Shown here one piece after another: positions 17,984 through 26,482 of a DNA stretch of 42,952 nt. The position numbers were made by a program, and so were the translations under genes. The stretch's first letter is position 1, and every line of letters begins with the position of its first letter. The DNA lies in assembly GCA_014361015.1 (NCBI GenBank), contig JACIWJ010000010.1, forward strand, positions 1-42,952. Reading direction: 5' to 3'. This DNA comes from Candidatus Bipolaricaulota bacterium (GTDB lineage: Bacteria; Bipolaricaulota; Bipolaricaulia; Bipolaricaulales; Bipolaricaulaceae). The notes under the pieces are model-generated. The model was not told the DNA's origin and did not search any database. It worked only from the letters and a program-made list of their open reading frames with translations.

Positions 17984-18014
17984 ACCGAGAATCCACTACG
18001 GAGGTGGTATCCCG

Positions 18015-18866
18015 ATGCTGCGCCTGAGATGGTGGACCCTGCTCGTGCTCGTGGCGTGGGCCGCGCCCACGTTGGCCCAGTGCTCACCTGAACAGATAGC
18101 CCAAGCCGACGCCCTGTTCGAGGAGGTGTGGCTCACCCAGTACACCCTGAGCGACGCTCCTGAGCTCCAAGCGAAGCTCGAGACGGCGCTCAACCTCTAC
18201 GAAGCCGTCCTCGCACAGGACCCGGACAATGTTCACGTCCTGAACATGCTTTCCCGCTGTTACTACACCCTGGCGGACATCTTCCTCCCCGAGAAGGACA
18301 AGTCCAAGTTCCACGAGAAGGGCCAGGAGTACGGGGAGCGGTCCATGAAACTGCAGTCCGACCCCGAACTGGTGGCGAAGTGGACGAGTTCGGACCCCTT
18401 CCTTGCCGCAGTGCGCGGTCTGACCGACATCGAAGCCCTGTTCTGGACCTACAGCAACTGGGCGCGCAAGGTTCAGCTGGGGGGGGCAATCGGCCTCGTC
18501 GCCGCCGCGCTGCGCGGCGACGACAAGAAGCTGATGGCGATCATGGAGCGGTGCATCGAGCTGGACCGGGGGTACATCGCCGGGGGTCCCCTGCGCGCGC
18601 TCGCCGGCTACTGGGCCGAGCATCCATTCAGCAAGGACCCGGAGAAGGTGCGGGTGCTCCTCGAGGAGGCGATCGCCACCTACCCCGACTACCTGGAGAA
18701 CCGGCTGTTCTACGTGGAGTACTACCTGATGCCCGCCGAGCGGTGGGCCGAGGCACGGGAGGAGCTGCAGAAGGTGATCGACGCCCCGATCGGGGTCGAT
18801 GCCCTGGAGAACGGATACGCCAAGATCCGGGCCCTCGACCTCCTCGGGCAAGTGGAAGGGAAGTAG
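18015..18866 (+). CDS. Exported TPR-like protein (TatT-like)
   Basis: A 283-residue protein with a signal peptide (LLVLVAWAAPTLAQ, cut before CSPEQ). Helical tetratricopeptide-like repeats follow: ALNLYEAVLAQDPDNVHVLN, IMERCIELDRGYIAGGPLRA, LLEEAIATYPDYLENRLFYV. The general pattern, including DIEALFWTYSNWARKV and a GGPLRALAGYW segment, resembles TatT proteins that associate with TRAP transporter binding proteins, but no TRAP genes are in the window. GGAGGTGG lies at ribosome-site distance from ATG 18015. The apgM ATG follows its stop codon directly. Confidence 0.65.
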   Translation: MLRLRWWTLLVLVAWAAPTLAQCSPEQIAQADALFEEVWLTQYTLSDAPELQAKLETALNLYEAVLAQDPDNVHVLNMLSRCYYTLADIFLPEKDKSKFHEKGQEYGERSMKLQSDPELVAKWTSSDPFLAAVRGLTDIEALFWTYSNWARKVQLGGAIGLVAAALRGDDKKLMAIMERCIELDRGYIAGGPLRALAGYWAEHPFSKDPEKVRVLLEEAIATYPDYLENRLFYVEYYLMPAERWAEAREELQKVIDAPIGVDALENGYAKIRALDLLGQVEGK

Positions 18867-20099
18867 ATGCCGGGGATCCTCGTCATCCTCGACGGGCTGG
18901 GCGGGCGCCCCACCGACCTCGAGGGCGCGACCTGCCTGGAGCGCGCCTCGACCCCTGTCCTCGATGCGCTCGCCGCGCGAGGGGCGCTCGGGTTGATGGA
19001 CCCAGTGGCGCCCGGGGTGCGGCCGGGATCGGACACCGCCCACCTCTCCATCTTCGGATACGACCCGTTCCAGGTGTACACGGGCCGGGGGGCGTTCGAG
19101 GCCCTGGGGATCGGGATGGACGTGCGGGGGGGCGACGTCTGCCTCCGCGCCAACTTCGCCACGGTGGAGGAACGGGACGGGGACCTCATCGTCCTCGACC
19201 GGCGGGCGGGGCGGCTCCCCGATGGGAAACCGTTCGAGGAGGTGCTGAACGGGATCAGCCTCGAGGAATTCGGTCTGGAGCTTGCGTTCCGCGCTTCGAC
19301 CGAGCACCGGGGGGCCCTTCTCCTGCGGGGGGAGGGGGCGTCGGCCGCGGTCACGGACACGGACCCCCACGAGGTGGGGGCCCGCGTGGCCGAGGCCCAG
19401 GCCAAGGACGGCCGCGCGCTGCGGATGGCCGAGGCCATCAACGCGTTCACCCGTCGTGCCCACGAGGCCCTGCGCGACCACCCCCTGAACCGGGACCGCG
19501 AACGCCGCGGCGAGCCGCCCGCCAATGCGGTCCTCCTCCGCGGGGCGGCGGTGATGCCCCACCTCGAGCCAATCACCGCGGAGTACGGGATCCGGGGCGC
19601 ATGCATCGCCGGCGGAGCCCTGTACAAGGGGGTAGCGAGGCTCGCTGGGCTCGCCGTGCGCGATGTCCCCGGGGCGAGCGGGGACCTCCAGACCGACCTC
19701 GGCGCCAAGGCCCGCGCGGCCCTATCCGCCCTGGAGGGGGCGGAGCTCGTCTTCGTGCACATCAAGGGCACGGACAACGCCGCTCACGACCGGAACGCCC
19801 AAGCGAAAAGAGCGTTCATCGAGCGCGTCGATCGGGAGTTCTTCGCGCCGATCGCGTCCGCGCTGTCCTGGGATCGCGTGCACCTCTGCGTGTCCGGGGA
19901 CCATACCACCCCCCCGGCAGTGGGGGAGCACACGGCGGACCCCGTTCCCGTCCTGTTCGTCGGGTCGGCTGTGCGGCCCGATCGCGTCCGCGCGTTTGGG
20001 GAACGGAGCGCAGGCGAGGGGGGGTTGGGGAGGTTCAGCGGGCGCCTCGTGCCCCAGCTCCTCGGGTACTGCGATCTGGGGCCGAAGTTCGGGGCATGA
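18867..20099 (+). CDS. apgM: 2,3-bisphosphoglycerate-independent phosphoglycerate mutase, archaeal type
   Basis: Interconverts 3- and 2-phosphoglycerate. The alkaline-phosphatase-superfamily metal sites are ILVILDGLGGRP at the N-terminus, PGSDTAHLSIFGYDP (with the phosphorylated serine), VFVHIKGTDNAAHD and LCVSGDHTTPP. The 410-residue size is that of the ApgM class, shorter than the GpmI class of most bacteria. Its ATG follows the upstream stop codon with no gap. The last bases before the next gene contain GGAGGAGG. Confidence 0.95.
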   Translation: MPGILVILDGLGGRPTDLEGATCLERASTPVLDALAARGALGLMDPVAPGVRPGSDTAHLSIFGYDPFQVYTGRGAFEALGIGMDVRGGDVCLRANFATVEERDGDLIVLDRRAGRLPDGKPFEEVLNGISLEEFGLELAFRASTEHRGALLLRGEGASAAVTDTDPHEVGARVAEAQAKDGRALRMAEAINAFTRRAHEALRDHPLNRDRERRGEPPANAVLLRGAAVMPHLEPITAEYGIRGACIAGGALYKGVARLAGLAVRDVPGASGDLQTDLGAKARAALSALEGAELVFVHIKGTDNAAHDRNAQAKRAFIERVDREFFAPIASALSWDRVHLCVSGDHTTPPAVGEHTADPVPVLFVGSAVRPDRVRAFGERSAGEGGLGRFSGRLVPQLLGYCDLGPKFGA

Positions 20100-20108
20100 A
20101 GGAGGAGG

Positions 20109-20504
20109 ATGAAACTCGCGGATCTTGCGAAGCTCCTTGACGCCCAGTTTGTGACGGGGGCGGACCAGGCGGAGCGGGAGGTCAGCCGGGCGTTCGCCGC
20201 CGATCTCCTTTCCGACGTGCTGGCCATGGTTCAGGAGGAGGGGGTGCTCCTCATCACGGGGATGATCACCCCCCAGGTGGTGCGGGTCGCCGAGGTCATG
20301 AACATGGGGGCGGTGCTGTTCGTGCGGGGGAAGCTTCCCCCTCAGGCCACGGTGGAGTACGCAACCGGCGCCACCATCCCCCTCCTCGCGACGCAGCAGG
20401 ACATGTATGAGACGTGCGGTATCCTGTACAGGGCCGGCCTCCTCCCCGCCAAGCGCAAAGGATTCCCCCTCGGCAATGCCTTCCCCCACGCGGGTCATCC
20501 ATAA
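20109..20504 (+). CDS. DRTGG-domain-like protein, first copy
   Basis: A 131-residue single-domain protein of the DRTGG-like fold. It shares the phrase ADLLSDVLA and the pattern G-L-L-I-T-G...P-Q-V-V-R-V-A-E with the second copy at 20934. Small DRTGG proteins accompany hydrogenase genes in Thermotogae and Clostridia (recalled, not searched). The biochemical role is unknown; nucleotide sensing is a reasonable guess. GGAGGAGG precedes ATG 20109. The end overlaps the next gene by 29 bases. Confidence 0.65.
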   Translation: MKLADLAKLLDAQFVTGADQAEREVSRAFAADLLSDVLAMVQEEGVLLITGMITPQVVRVAEVMNMGAVLFVRGKLPPQATVEYATGATIPLLATQQDMYETCGILYRAGLLPAKRKGFPLGNAFPHAGHP

Positions 20505-20925
20505 GCGCATCTACGAGGTCGCCCCGCGGGACCTCGAACGGGCGGGCACCGTCTCCACCGCGGTCCGGCGCGAGCTCCTCGCCCTGGGGATGACCCCGGA
20601 CATCGTGCGGCGGGCGAGCATCATCTGCTTCGAAGGGGAGATGAACATGGTCCTCTACTCCAAGGGAGGGCGGATCATCCTCCTCGTGCGCGACGATCGG
20701 GTGGAGCTCCTGTTCTCGGACCGCGGTCCAGGGATCGCCGACATCGATCTCGCGAGCCAGCCCGGCTACTCCACCGCCCCGGATTGGGCGCGGGAGTTGG
20801 GATTCGGGGCCGGGTTCGGCATCAACAACATGGAGCAGAACTCGGACTTGTTCAAGATCCGATCCCGTGTGGGGGAAGGGACCGTGGTGCGGGCAACCAT
20901 CCTCCTCGGGGTCCCCTTCCTCTAG
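20476..20925 (+). CDS. HATPase anti-sigma-factor-like protein (RsbW/RsbT type), first copy
   Basis: Stand-alone GHKL ATPase domain of about 149 residues. The N box is CFEGEMNMVLYS, the G1 box SDRGPGIAD and the G2 region LGFGAGFGINNM, ending with a typical GTVVRATILL strand. No sensor or phospho-acceptor domain is attached, so it resembles serine-kinase anti-sigma regulators rather than a histidine kinase. ATG 20476 lies inside the previous gene; the frame before it is not conserved. Its place in the hydrogenase run suggests that it controls that run or responds to its state. Confidence 0.75.
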   Translation: MPSPTRVIHKRIYEVAPRDLERAGTVSTAVRRELLALGMTPDIVRRASIICFEGEMNMVLYSKGGRIILLVRDDRVELLFSDRGPGIADIDLASQPGYSTAPDWARELGFGAGFGINNMEQNSDLFKIRSRVGEGTVVRATILLGVPFL

Positions 20926-20933
20926 GAGGTGCG

Positions 20934-21266
20934 ATGGAACTGCGGCAGGTGATCGCAGCGATCGGGCTCACGGCCCTCGTTGGCGCCGACCTCGCGCGCG
21001 AGGTGCGGGATGGCTACTGCTCGGACCTCCTCTCGGACGTCCTCGCCCACGCCAAGGCGGGCGACCTGTGGATCACCCATCAGCGCCACCTCAACGTGAT
21101 TGCAGTCGCGAAACTGCGCGACGTGGCGGGGATCGTGTTCCCACGCCGGCTCCGTCCCAGCCCGGACGTGGTCGCGCGCGCCCAAGCGGAGGGCGTGAAC
21201 CTCCTCCTCGCGGAGGGCACGGCGTTCGAGGTGGCGGGGAAGCTCTACCGCGTCCTCCACCCATGA
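20934..21266 (+). CDS. DRTGG-domain protein, second copy
   Basis: A 110-residue DRTGG-like protein: DGYCSDLLSDVLAHAKAGDL and LWITHQRHLNVIAVAKLRDV are characteristic of the small family next to HydABC-type hydrogenase genes. ATG 20934 follows AGGAGGTGCG. The stop codon overlaps the start of the PHP gene (ATGA). The function is unknown. With 20109 and the two HATPase genes it forms an apparent regulatory set. Confidence 0.75.
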   Translation: MELRQVIAAIGLTALVGADLAREVRDGYCSDLLSDVLAHAKAGDLWITHQRHLNVIAVAKLRDVAGIVFPRRLRPSPDVVARAQAEGVNLLLAEGTAFEVAGKLYRVLHP

Positions 21267-22021
21267 GGTGGTGGCGGGCCGACCTCCACATCCACTCCAC
21301 CCTCTCCCCCTGCGCGAGCCTCGCCATGTCCCCGGCGCGGATCGTCGCCGAGGCCCACCGGGCGGGACTTGATCTCATCGCGATTTGCGACCACAATGCC
21401 GCCGAGGCCGGCCGGTACGTGCGGCGCCTCGCGGGCGCCGCGCCGGCTGTGCTCATGGGAATGGAGATCCAAACTGCCGAAGAGGTCGAGATCTTGGCCT
21501 ACTTCACCGACGAGGAAAGCCCGCTCCTCCTCCAGGAGGAGCTGCAGGCGTCCCTCCCCGATATCCCGTGCGATCCCGAGCTGTTCGGGGATCAAGTGGT
21601 GGTGGATGAGCGCGAGGAGATCGTGCGGCGCGTGGATCGGCTCCTCCTCTCCCCGGTGGACCTTCCCCTTTCCACCGTGGTCCGCCGAATCGAGGACCGA
21701 GGGGGGCTGGCCGTCCCCGCCCACGTCGACCGGGTCCCGGGCGGGCTCCTCGCCGTGCTGGGCCTGTTCCCGGAGGGGGAGTGGCCCCTCGCCGTGGAGA
21801 TCGCGCCGTGGACCCCCGTCGCGGCGGCAACGGCGTCCTGGCCAGGGCTGGGGACGCGTCCCATCCTCCGTGGATCCGATGCCCACTACCCCGAGGAGAT
21901 CGGGCGGGCGTGGACAGAGCTCTACCTCGCTGCCCCCACACTCGACGAGCTCCGGGCGGCACTCCGGGGGGAAGGCGGGCGAAGGGTGCGCCCCGGCCCT
22001 GAGCTGAAGGAGGAATGGTGA
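21263..22021 (+). CDS. PHP-domain metal-dependent phosphoesterase
   Basis: PHP-fold protein of 252 residues. Metal ligands are visible in ADLHIHSTLSPC, IAICDHNAAEAGRY, MGMEIQTAEEVEI, AVPAHVDRV and LRGSDAHYPEEIG. It probably hydrolyses a phosphoester or nucleotide; the substrate is unknown. PHP proteins of this kind occur beside DRTGG and NuoE-like genes in anaerobes (recalled). The start overlaps the previous stop codon by 4 bases. The end overlaps the NuoE-like gene by 7 bases. Confidence 0.85.
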   Translation: MRWWRADLHIHSTLSPCASLAMSPARIVAEAHRAGLDLIAICDHNAAEAGRYVRRLAGAAPAVLMGMEIQTAEEVEILAYFTDEESPLLLQEELQASLPDIPCDPELFGDQVVVDEREEIVRRVDRLLLSPVDLPLSTVVRRIEDRGGLAVPAHVDRVPGGLLAVLGLFPEGEWPLAVEIAPWTPVAAATASWPGLGTRPILRGSDAHYPEEIGRAWTELYLAAPTLDELRAALRGEGGRRVRPGPELKEEW

Positions 22022-22491
22022 ACCCGACGATTGAGGACCAAGTTGCGGAATTGACCCGCCCGTACGCGGGAGCGCCTTCAGAGCTCATCCAGGCCCTCCA
22101 CCGCGTGCAGGGCCAGCTCGGCCACATCCCCCGGGAGGCCCAGGCCGCGGTGGCGAAGGCCCTCGGCGTCCCCCTGTCCCAGGTGCGGGGGGTGATCACG
22201 TTCTACCACTTCTTCCGCACCGCCCCCGTGGGCCGGCACACGCTCCGCCTGTGCCTGGGAACGGCGTGCCACGTCCGAGGAGCGGATCTCATCCTGAAGG
22301 CGATCCGCGAGGAACTGGGGGTCGGGCTGGGCGAGACCACCGCCGATGGTGCGTTCACCGTGGAGGGCGTGCGCTGTCTCGGGGCGTGCGGCCTCGCCCC
22401 GGTGATGATGGTCGGCGAAGAGGTGTACGGAAGACTTGACCCCAAGAGGACGAAGCGCATCCTGCGCCAGATCCGGGAGGGCGGGGGATGA
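22015..22491 (+). CDS. hoxE: NuoE/HoxE/HydC-like [2Fe-2S] subunit, first copy
   Basis: A 158-residue thioredoxin-fold ferredoxin with an N-terminal helical region (ELIQALHRVQGQLGHIP). Cluster ligands are Cys80, Cys85, Cys121 and Cys125 (LCLGTACHVRG, RCLGACGLAP). It passes electrons between the FMN subunit and the rest of the diaphorase or hydrogenase. AAGGAGG precedes ATG 22015. The gene is not directly next to its NuoF partner: HATPase, HoxU, HoxY, HoxH and protease genes intervene. Confidence 0.92.
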   Translation: MVNPTIEDQVAELTRPYAGAPSELIQALHRVQGQLGHIPREAQAAVAKALGVPLSQVRGVITFYHFFRTAPVGRHTLRLCLGTACHVRGADLILKAIREELGVGLGETTADGAFTVEGVRCLGACGLAPVMMVGEEVYGRLDPKRTKRILRQIREGGG

Positions 22492-23039
22492 TCGAGGACC
22501 TGGCGATGCACCTCGCCGATCTCGTGGAGAACTCGTTGCGCGCGGGGGCACGGCACATCTCGGTCGCCCTCCGTCGGCACGGGGACTGGCTCGAGATGGA
22601 GGTCTGCGACGACGGATGCGGGATCGCGGACCGCGATCTGCCGCGGGCCGTGGACCCGTTCTATACCACGAAGCCGCGATCGGCGATCGGCCTTGGACTC
22701 CCGCTTCTTGCCCAGACGGCGGAAGGGACGGGAGGGACGTGTTCGATCGCGAGACGAACGGGGGGCGGGATGCGGGTCGTCGCGCGCTGGGGATGGGAGC
22801 ATCCCGACCGCCCACCGCTGGGGGACATCGTGGGCACGCTCGTCCCCCTCATCGCGACAAGCCCCGAGGTTGAGTTCACGGTCGAGCTGGGTGATGATCG
22901 AGGGACGTGGCGGCTGCGTACCGGCGAAGTCCGTGAGCACCTTGGGGAGGTCCCGTTCACCCACCCCGATGTGCTTCGTTTTTTGGAGAGCGCCCTCCAG
23001 GAAGGGATCGACACGGCCAGGATGAAGGAGGGAGAATGA
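22488..23039 (+). CDS. HATPase-domain protein, second copy
   Basis: A 183-residue protein. The GHKL ATPase part (about residues 1-105) has N box LADLVENSLRAGA, G1 box CDDGCGIADRD and a glycine-rich IGLGLPLL segment. A C-terminal tail of about 80 residues is not recognised. As at 20476, there is no dimerisation or receiver domain. It overlaps hoxE by ATGA and the following gene by 4 bases. It may bind ATP to regulate an unknown partner; it need not be a kinase. Confidence 0.75.
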   Translation: MIEDLAMHLADLVENSLRAGARHISVALRRHGDWLEMEVCDDGCGIADRDLPRAVDPFYTTKPRSAIGLGLPLLAQTAEGTGGTCSIARRTGGGMRVVARWGWEHPDRPPLGDIVGTLVPLIATSPEVEFTVELGDDRGTWRLRTGEVREHLGEVPFTHPDVLRFLESALQEGIDTARMKEGE

Positions 23040-23419
23040 GGCTCGACGAGCTGAGGAAGATCCGGGAACGGGCGGCGGCGGAGCTGCGCCTCCGGGGCGG
23101 GGCGTCCCGGATCAAGATCGTGGTCGGAATGGGTACCTCGGGCATCGCCGCCGGGGCGAGGCAGACCCTGCGCGCCATCCTCGACGAGGTCACGCGCCGC
23201 GATCTGCGCGACGTGGTCGTCACCCAGACCGGGGAGAAGGGACTCGCTGCCCAGGAGCCGATCGTCGAGGTCCACGAGCCGATGAGGATCACGATCTACG
23301 GAGAGGTGGATGAAGGGGTCGCGCGCCGGATCGTGGCCGAGCACGTGGTCAACGGCCGGCCCCTCTCCGAGCACGTGGTGGAATCACGGGAGGTGCCGGG
23401 TGATCAACCTCCGCATTGA
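23036..23419 (+). CDS. Thioredoxin-fold ferredoxin-like protein without cysteines
   Basis: A 127-residue protein like the small (2Fe-2S) ferredoxin-domain proteins encoded with HydABC. It has KIVVGMGTSGIAAGARQTL and DVVVTQTGEKGLAAQEPIVE, then the usual ARRIVAEHVVNGRPL tail. It contains no cysteine at all. As I recall, relatives carry cysteine where this one has Ser (GMGT-S-G) and Glu and Ala (TG-E-KGL-A). It therefore cannot bind a [2Fe-2S] cluster in the usual way and may be a structural or regulatory subunit. The reading frame is intact and in a translationally coupled chain, so it does not look like a decaying gene. Confidence 0.8.
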   Translation: MRLDELRKIRERAAAELRLRGGASRIKIVVGMGTSGIAAGARQTLRAILDEVTRRDLRDVVVTQTGEKGLAAQEPIVEVHEPMRITIYGEVDEGVARRIVAEHVVNGRPLSEHVVESREVPGDQPPH

Positions 23420-24101
23420 CGATACCCCTGTTCAAGCCGAGCCGAACTCGACGATCCTCACCGCGGCCCGCGCGGCGGGGATTCGGATCCCCACCCTCTG
23501 TCACCTCGATGCCCTGCGTCCGGTGGGGGCGTGCCGGCTGTGTTTGGTGGAGGTTCGCAACTGGAACGGTCGCCTCGTCCCGGCATGCGCAACGCCGGTT
23601 CAGGAGGGCCTCGATGTCGTCGCGAACTCCGACCGGCTCGCCTCCCTCCGCCGGACGATCCTCGAGCTCCTGTTCGCTGAACGGAACCACATCTGCGCGT
23701 TTTGCGTCTCGAACGGACACTGCGAGCTCCAGGACCTCGCCACAGAGCTGGGTATGGATCACGTCACTTTCCCCTACCGCTTCCCGGCCCTCGCCGTGGA
23801 CGCGAGCCACGCCAAGTTCGGGATCGACCACAACCGGTGCGTGCTCTGCGGCCGCTGCGTGCGGGCCTGCGCCGAGGTCGAGGGTGCGTTCACGTGGGGG
23901 TTCGCCGGCCGCGGTGTGCACACCCTCGTCGATGCCGATCTCGGCGAGCCATGGGGCGAGTCGGAGACCTGCACCGGATGCGGAAAGTGCGTCCAGGCGT
24001 GCCCCACCGGGGCCCTGTTCGAGAAGGGGAAGGCCACCGCGGAGCAGGTGAAGCGTCCCGCGCTCCTGGCCGACGTCACGCAGAGGAGGCCCCGTGCCTA
24101 A
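23400..24101 (+). CDS. hoxU: Diaphorase iron-sulfur subunit HoxU (NuoG N-terminal/HydA-like)
   Basis: A 233-residue electron-wire subunit. A [2Fe-2S] domain uses Cys34, Cys45, Cys48 and Cys63. Next is the His/Cys site [18 protein letters not shown] (His97, Cys99, Cys102, Cys108). Two [4Fe-4S] clusters use Cys147/150/153/157 and Cys191/194/197/201. The section [20 protein letters not shown] resembles cyanobacterial HoxU. GTG 23400, within the previous gene, has GGGAGGTG at ribosome-site distance. It would link the NuoE/NuoF-like subunits to the hydrogenase small subunit. Confidence 0.93.
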   Translation: MINLRIDDTPVQAEPNSTILTAARAAGIRIPTLCHLDALRPVGACRLCLVEVRNWNGRLVPACATPVQEGLDVVANSDRLASLRRTILELLFAERNHICAFCVSNGHCELQDLATELGMDHVTFPYRFPALAVDASHAKFGIDHNRCVLCGRCVRACAEVEGAFTWGFAGRGVHTLVDADLGEPWGESETCTGCGKCVQACPTGALFEKGKATAEQVKRPALLADVTQRRPRA

Positions 24102-24621
24102 GATTCGGTTGGCATCGGTGTGGCTCTCCGGGTGCTCGGGGTGCCACATGTCGTTCCTCGACCTCGACGAGCGGCTGATCGAGCTGGCGGGCAAGGCCGA
24201 GCTCGTGTTCTCCCCGATCGTGGACAGCAAGGAGTACCCCGCGGACGTGGATGTGGTCCTCGTCGAGGGGGCGGTGGGGAACACCGAGCAGCGCCACCTG
24301 CTCGAGGAGATCCGGGCGAAGACGAAGATTCTCGTCGCGTTCGGTGACTGCGCCGTCACGGGCAATGTGCCGTCGCTGCGCAATCCGCTCCTCCGCGAGG
24401 AGGTGTTGCGGACGGTGTACGGCGAGGGGGACATCCCCGGGCTGGAGGAGGGGGACGTCCCCGCGCTCCTCCCCCAGGCGCTTCCCCTGCACAGCGTGGT
24501 CAAGGTCGACCGGTTCCTGCCCGGCTGCCCGCCGTCCGCGGATCGGATTTGGAGGTTCGTCGAGGGGCTCCTCGCCGGGAGGAGGCCCGAACTGACGGGC
24601 GCGGACCTCCGCTTCGGGTGA
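24094..24621 (+). CDS. hoxY: [NiFe] hydrogenase small subunit (HoxY/HydS)
   Basis: A 175-residue short-form small subunit with one [4Fe-4S] cluster next to the active site. The ligands are Cys14 and Cys17 ([14 protein letters not shown]), Cys86 ([10 protein letters not shown]) and Cys145 ([10 protein letters not shown]). There is no twin-arginine signal, so the enzyme is cytoplasmic. The start [20 protein letters not shown] is typical of group 3d bidirectional, NAD-linked hydrogenases. GTG 24094 overlaps hoxU by 8 bases. Confidence 0.95.
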   Translation: MPKIRLASVWLSGCSGCHMSFLDLDERLIELAGKAELVFSPIVDSKEYPADVDVVLVEGAVGNTEQRHLLEEIRAKTKILVAFGDCAVTGNVPSLRNPLLREEVLRTVYGEGDIPGLEEGDVPALLPQALPLHSVVKVDRFLPGCPPSADRIWRFVEGLLAGRRPELTGADLRFG

Positions 24622-24629
24622 AAGGGGGG

Positions 24630-26057
24630 ATGGTGCGCGAGATCAAGGTGCCGGTGACGCGAATCGAGGGCCATGGCCTGATCACGATCGTGCTCGGCCG
24701 TGACAGGAAGGTGAGCCGGGCCCGGTTCCACGTCACGGAGGGCCGCGGGTTCGAGCGGTTCTGTCAGGGGCGGACGCTGTGGGAGATGCCAGGGATCACG
24801 GCCCGCATCTGCGGGATCTGCCCCGTGTCCCATCTCCTGTGCTCCGCCAAGGCGGGGGACGCGATCCTCGCCGTGCGCCCCCCCCACCCCGCGGACAAGC
24901 TGCGGCGCCTCATGAACCTCGGCCAGTTCGTGGAGTCCCATGCCCTGTCCTTCTTCCACCTCTCATCGCCCGACCTCATCTTGGGGTGGGATTCCGACCC
25001 TAAAGCGCGCAACGTGTTCGGGCTCGCGGCGGCCCATCCCCAGCTCGCCCTGGACGGGATCCGGCTGCGCGCCTACGGGCAGGAGATCATCTCCGCCTTG
25101 GGGGAAAAGCGGGTCCACCCCGCGTGGGCCGTGCCCGGCGGGGTGCGGGCCCCCCTCACCCCCGCGGCCCGCGACCGCCTCGCCGCGAAGCTTCCCGAGG
25201 CGATGCGCATCGCCCAGGACGCCCTGTCCCTGTACGAAGACACGATGGGGAATTGGGCCGACGAAGTGGCCACGTTCGGGAACTTCCCATCCCTGTTCAT
25301 GTCCCTCGTCGGGGAGGAGGGGGCGTGGGAGCACTACGAGGGACGGATCCGGTTCGTGGACGCCGAGCGGCGGATCGTCGCCGACGGGCTGGACCCCGCC
25401 CGCTACCCCGAGTACATCGGGGAAGCGGTCGAGGGCTGGTCCTACCTCAAGTTCCCCTACTTTCAGCGCGACGGCTACCCCGACGGACTGTACCGGGTGG
25501 GACCGCTCGCTCGGCTCAACTGCTGCGATCGGATCGGGACGAGGCGCGCTGACGAGGCGCTTGGCCGGTTCCGCTCCATCGCGGGCGGGAAGGCGGTGAC
25601 GAGCTCCTTCCACTACCACTACGCGCGCCTGATCGAGATCGTCGCTGCGCTGGAGCGGGTCGAAGCGTACCTCGATGACCCGGAGATCCTCTCTCCCCGC
25701 GTGCGGGCCGAGGCTGGGGTGAACGAGCTCGAGGGGGTCGGGGTCCACGAGGCGCCGCGCGGGACCCTCTTCCACCACTACTGGGTAAACGAGGACGGCA
25801 TCCTCGAACGGGTCAACCTCATCGTGTCCACGGGCCACAACAACCTCGCCATGAACCGCACCGTGGCCCAGATCGCGCACCACTACCTCGACGGGGCGAA
25901 GGTGACCGAGGGGCTCCTCAACCGGCTCGAGGGGGGGATCCGTGCCTACGACCCTTGCCTTTCCTGCTCCGTGCATGCCGCCGGCCGGATGCCGCTGCGG
26001 GTGGTCCTCGTCGGGCCGGACGGGGAGGTCCTCGACGAGAAGGTGCGGGACGCATGA
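24630..26057 (+). CDS. hoxH: [NiFe] hydrogenase large subunit (HoxH/HydL)
   Basis: Catalytic subunit of 475 residues carrying the Ni-Fe(CN)2CO centre. The first cysteine pair is Cys61/Cys64 in [11 protein letters not shown] and the second is Cys443/Cys446 in DPCLSC. His449 follows, and the final 26 residues should be removed during maturation. VTRIEGHG near the N-terminus is also conserved. ATG 24630 sits right after AAAGGGGGG; GTG 24633 is an alternative. With hoxY it forms the H2-activating module. The matching protease gene follows at once, overlapping by ATGA. Confidence 0.96.
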   Translation: MVREIKVPVTRIEGHGLITIVLGRDRKVSRARFHVTEGRGFERFCQGRTLWEMPGITARICGICPVSHLLCSAKAGDAILAVRPPHPADKLRRLMNLGQFVESHALSFFHLSSPDLILGWDSDPKARNVFGLAAAHPQLALDGIRLRAYGQEIISALGEKRVHPAWAVPGGVRAPLTPAARDRLAAKLPEAMRIAQDALSLYEDTMGNWADEVATFGNFPSLFMSLVGEEGAWEHYEGRIRFVDAERRIVADGLDPARYPEYIGEAVEGWSYLKFPYFQRDGYPDGLYRVGPLARLNCCDRIGTRRADEALGRFRSIAGGKAVTSSFHYHYARLIEIVAALERVEAYLDDPEILSPRVRAEAGVNELEGVGVHEAPRGTLFHHYWVNEDGILERVNLIVSTGHNNLAMNRTVAQIAHHYLDGAKVTEGLLNRLEGGIRAYDPCLSCSVHAAGRMPLRVVLVGPDGEVLDEKVRDA

Positions 26058-26482
26058 TCCTCGTGGTCGGACTGGGCCACCCCCTGCGGCGGGACGATGC
26101 GGTCGGCCTGTGGGTGGCGAGCCGCCTCCCGGAGGCGGATGACCTCAAGGTGCTGGGGGTCCAGGACTTGACCCCAGAGCTCATCCCCCAGGTGGCAACG
26201 GCGGACCTCGTCATCTTCGTCGACGCGCGGGTCGGGTCGGGACCGGTGAGGTGGGAACGGGTCCGGCCCGGCGAGCTCCCTGCCCTGACCCATGCCTTCA
26301 CCCCGCGGGGGTTGCTGGCGTGGGCGGAGCGACTGTTCGGCCACGCCCCTCAGGCCTGGCTCGTGACCGTCCCGGCGCGGGACCTCTCCCTCGGCGAGGG
26401 GCTCTCCCCCCGCACCCGCCGGGCGGCGGAGGCGCTGGTGGGTCGCCTGCGGGCCTACCTTGCCCGAAAGGGGAACCCGTGA
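26054..26482 (+). CDS. hoxW: Hydrogenase maturation protease (HoxW/HycI family)
   Basis: Endopeptidase of 142 residues that trims the C-terminal tail of the large subunit once nickel is inserted. It begins [20 protein letters not shown], the family G-x-G-N-x-x-x-x-D-D-x-V-G motif but with His in place of Asn. Asp and His ligands occur in [11 protein letters not shown] and [11 protein letters not shown]. The position between hoxH and the NuoF-like gene fits. The general maturation genes hypA-F are not in this window. Confidence 0.92.
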   Translation: MILVVGLGHPLRRDDAVGLWVASRLPEADDLKVLGVQDLTPELIPQVATADLVIFVDARVGSGPVRWERVRPGELPALTHAFTPRGLLAWAERLFGHAPQAWLVTVPARDLSLGEGLSPRTRRAAEALVGRLRAYLARKGNP

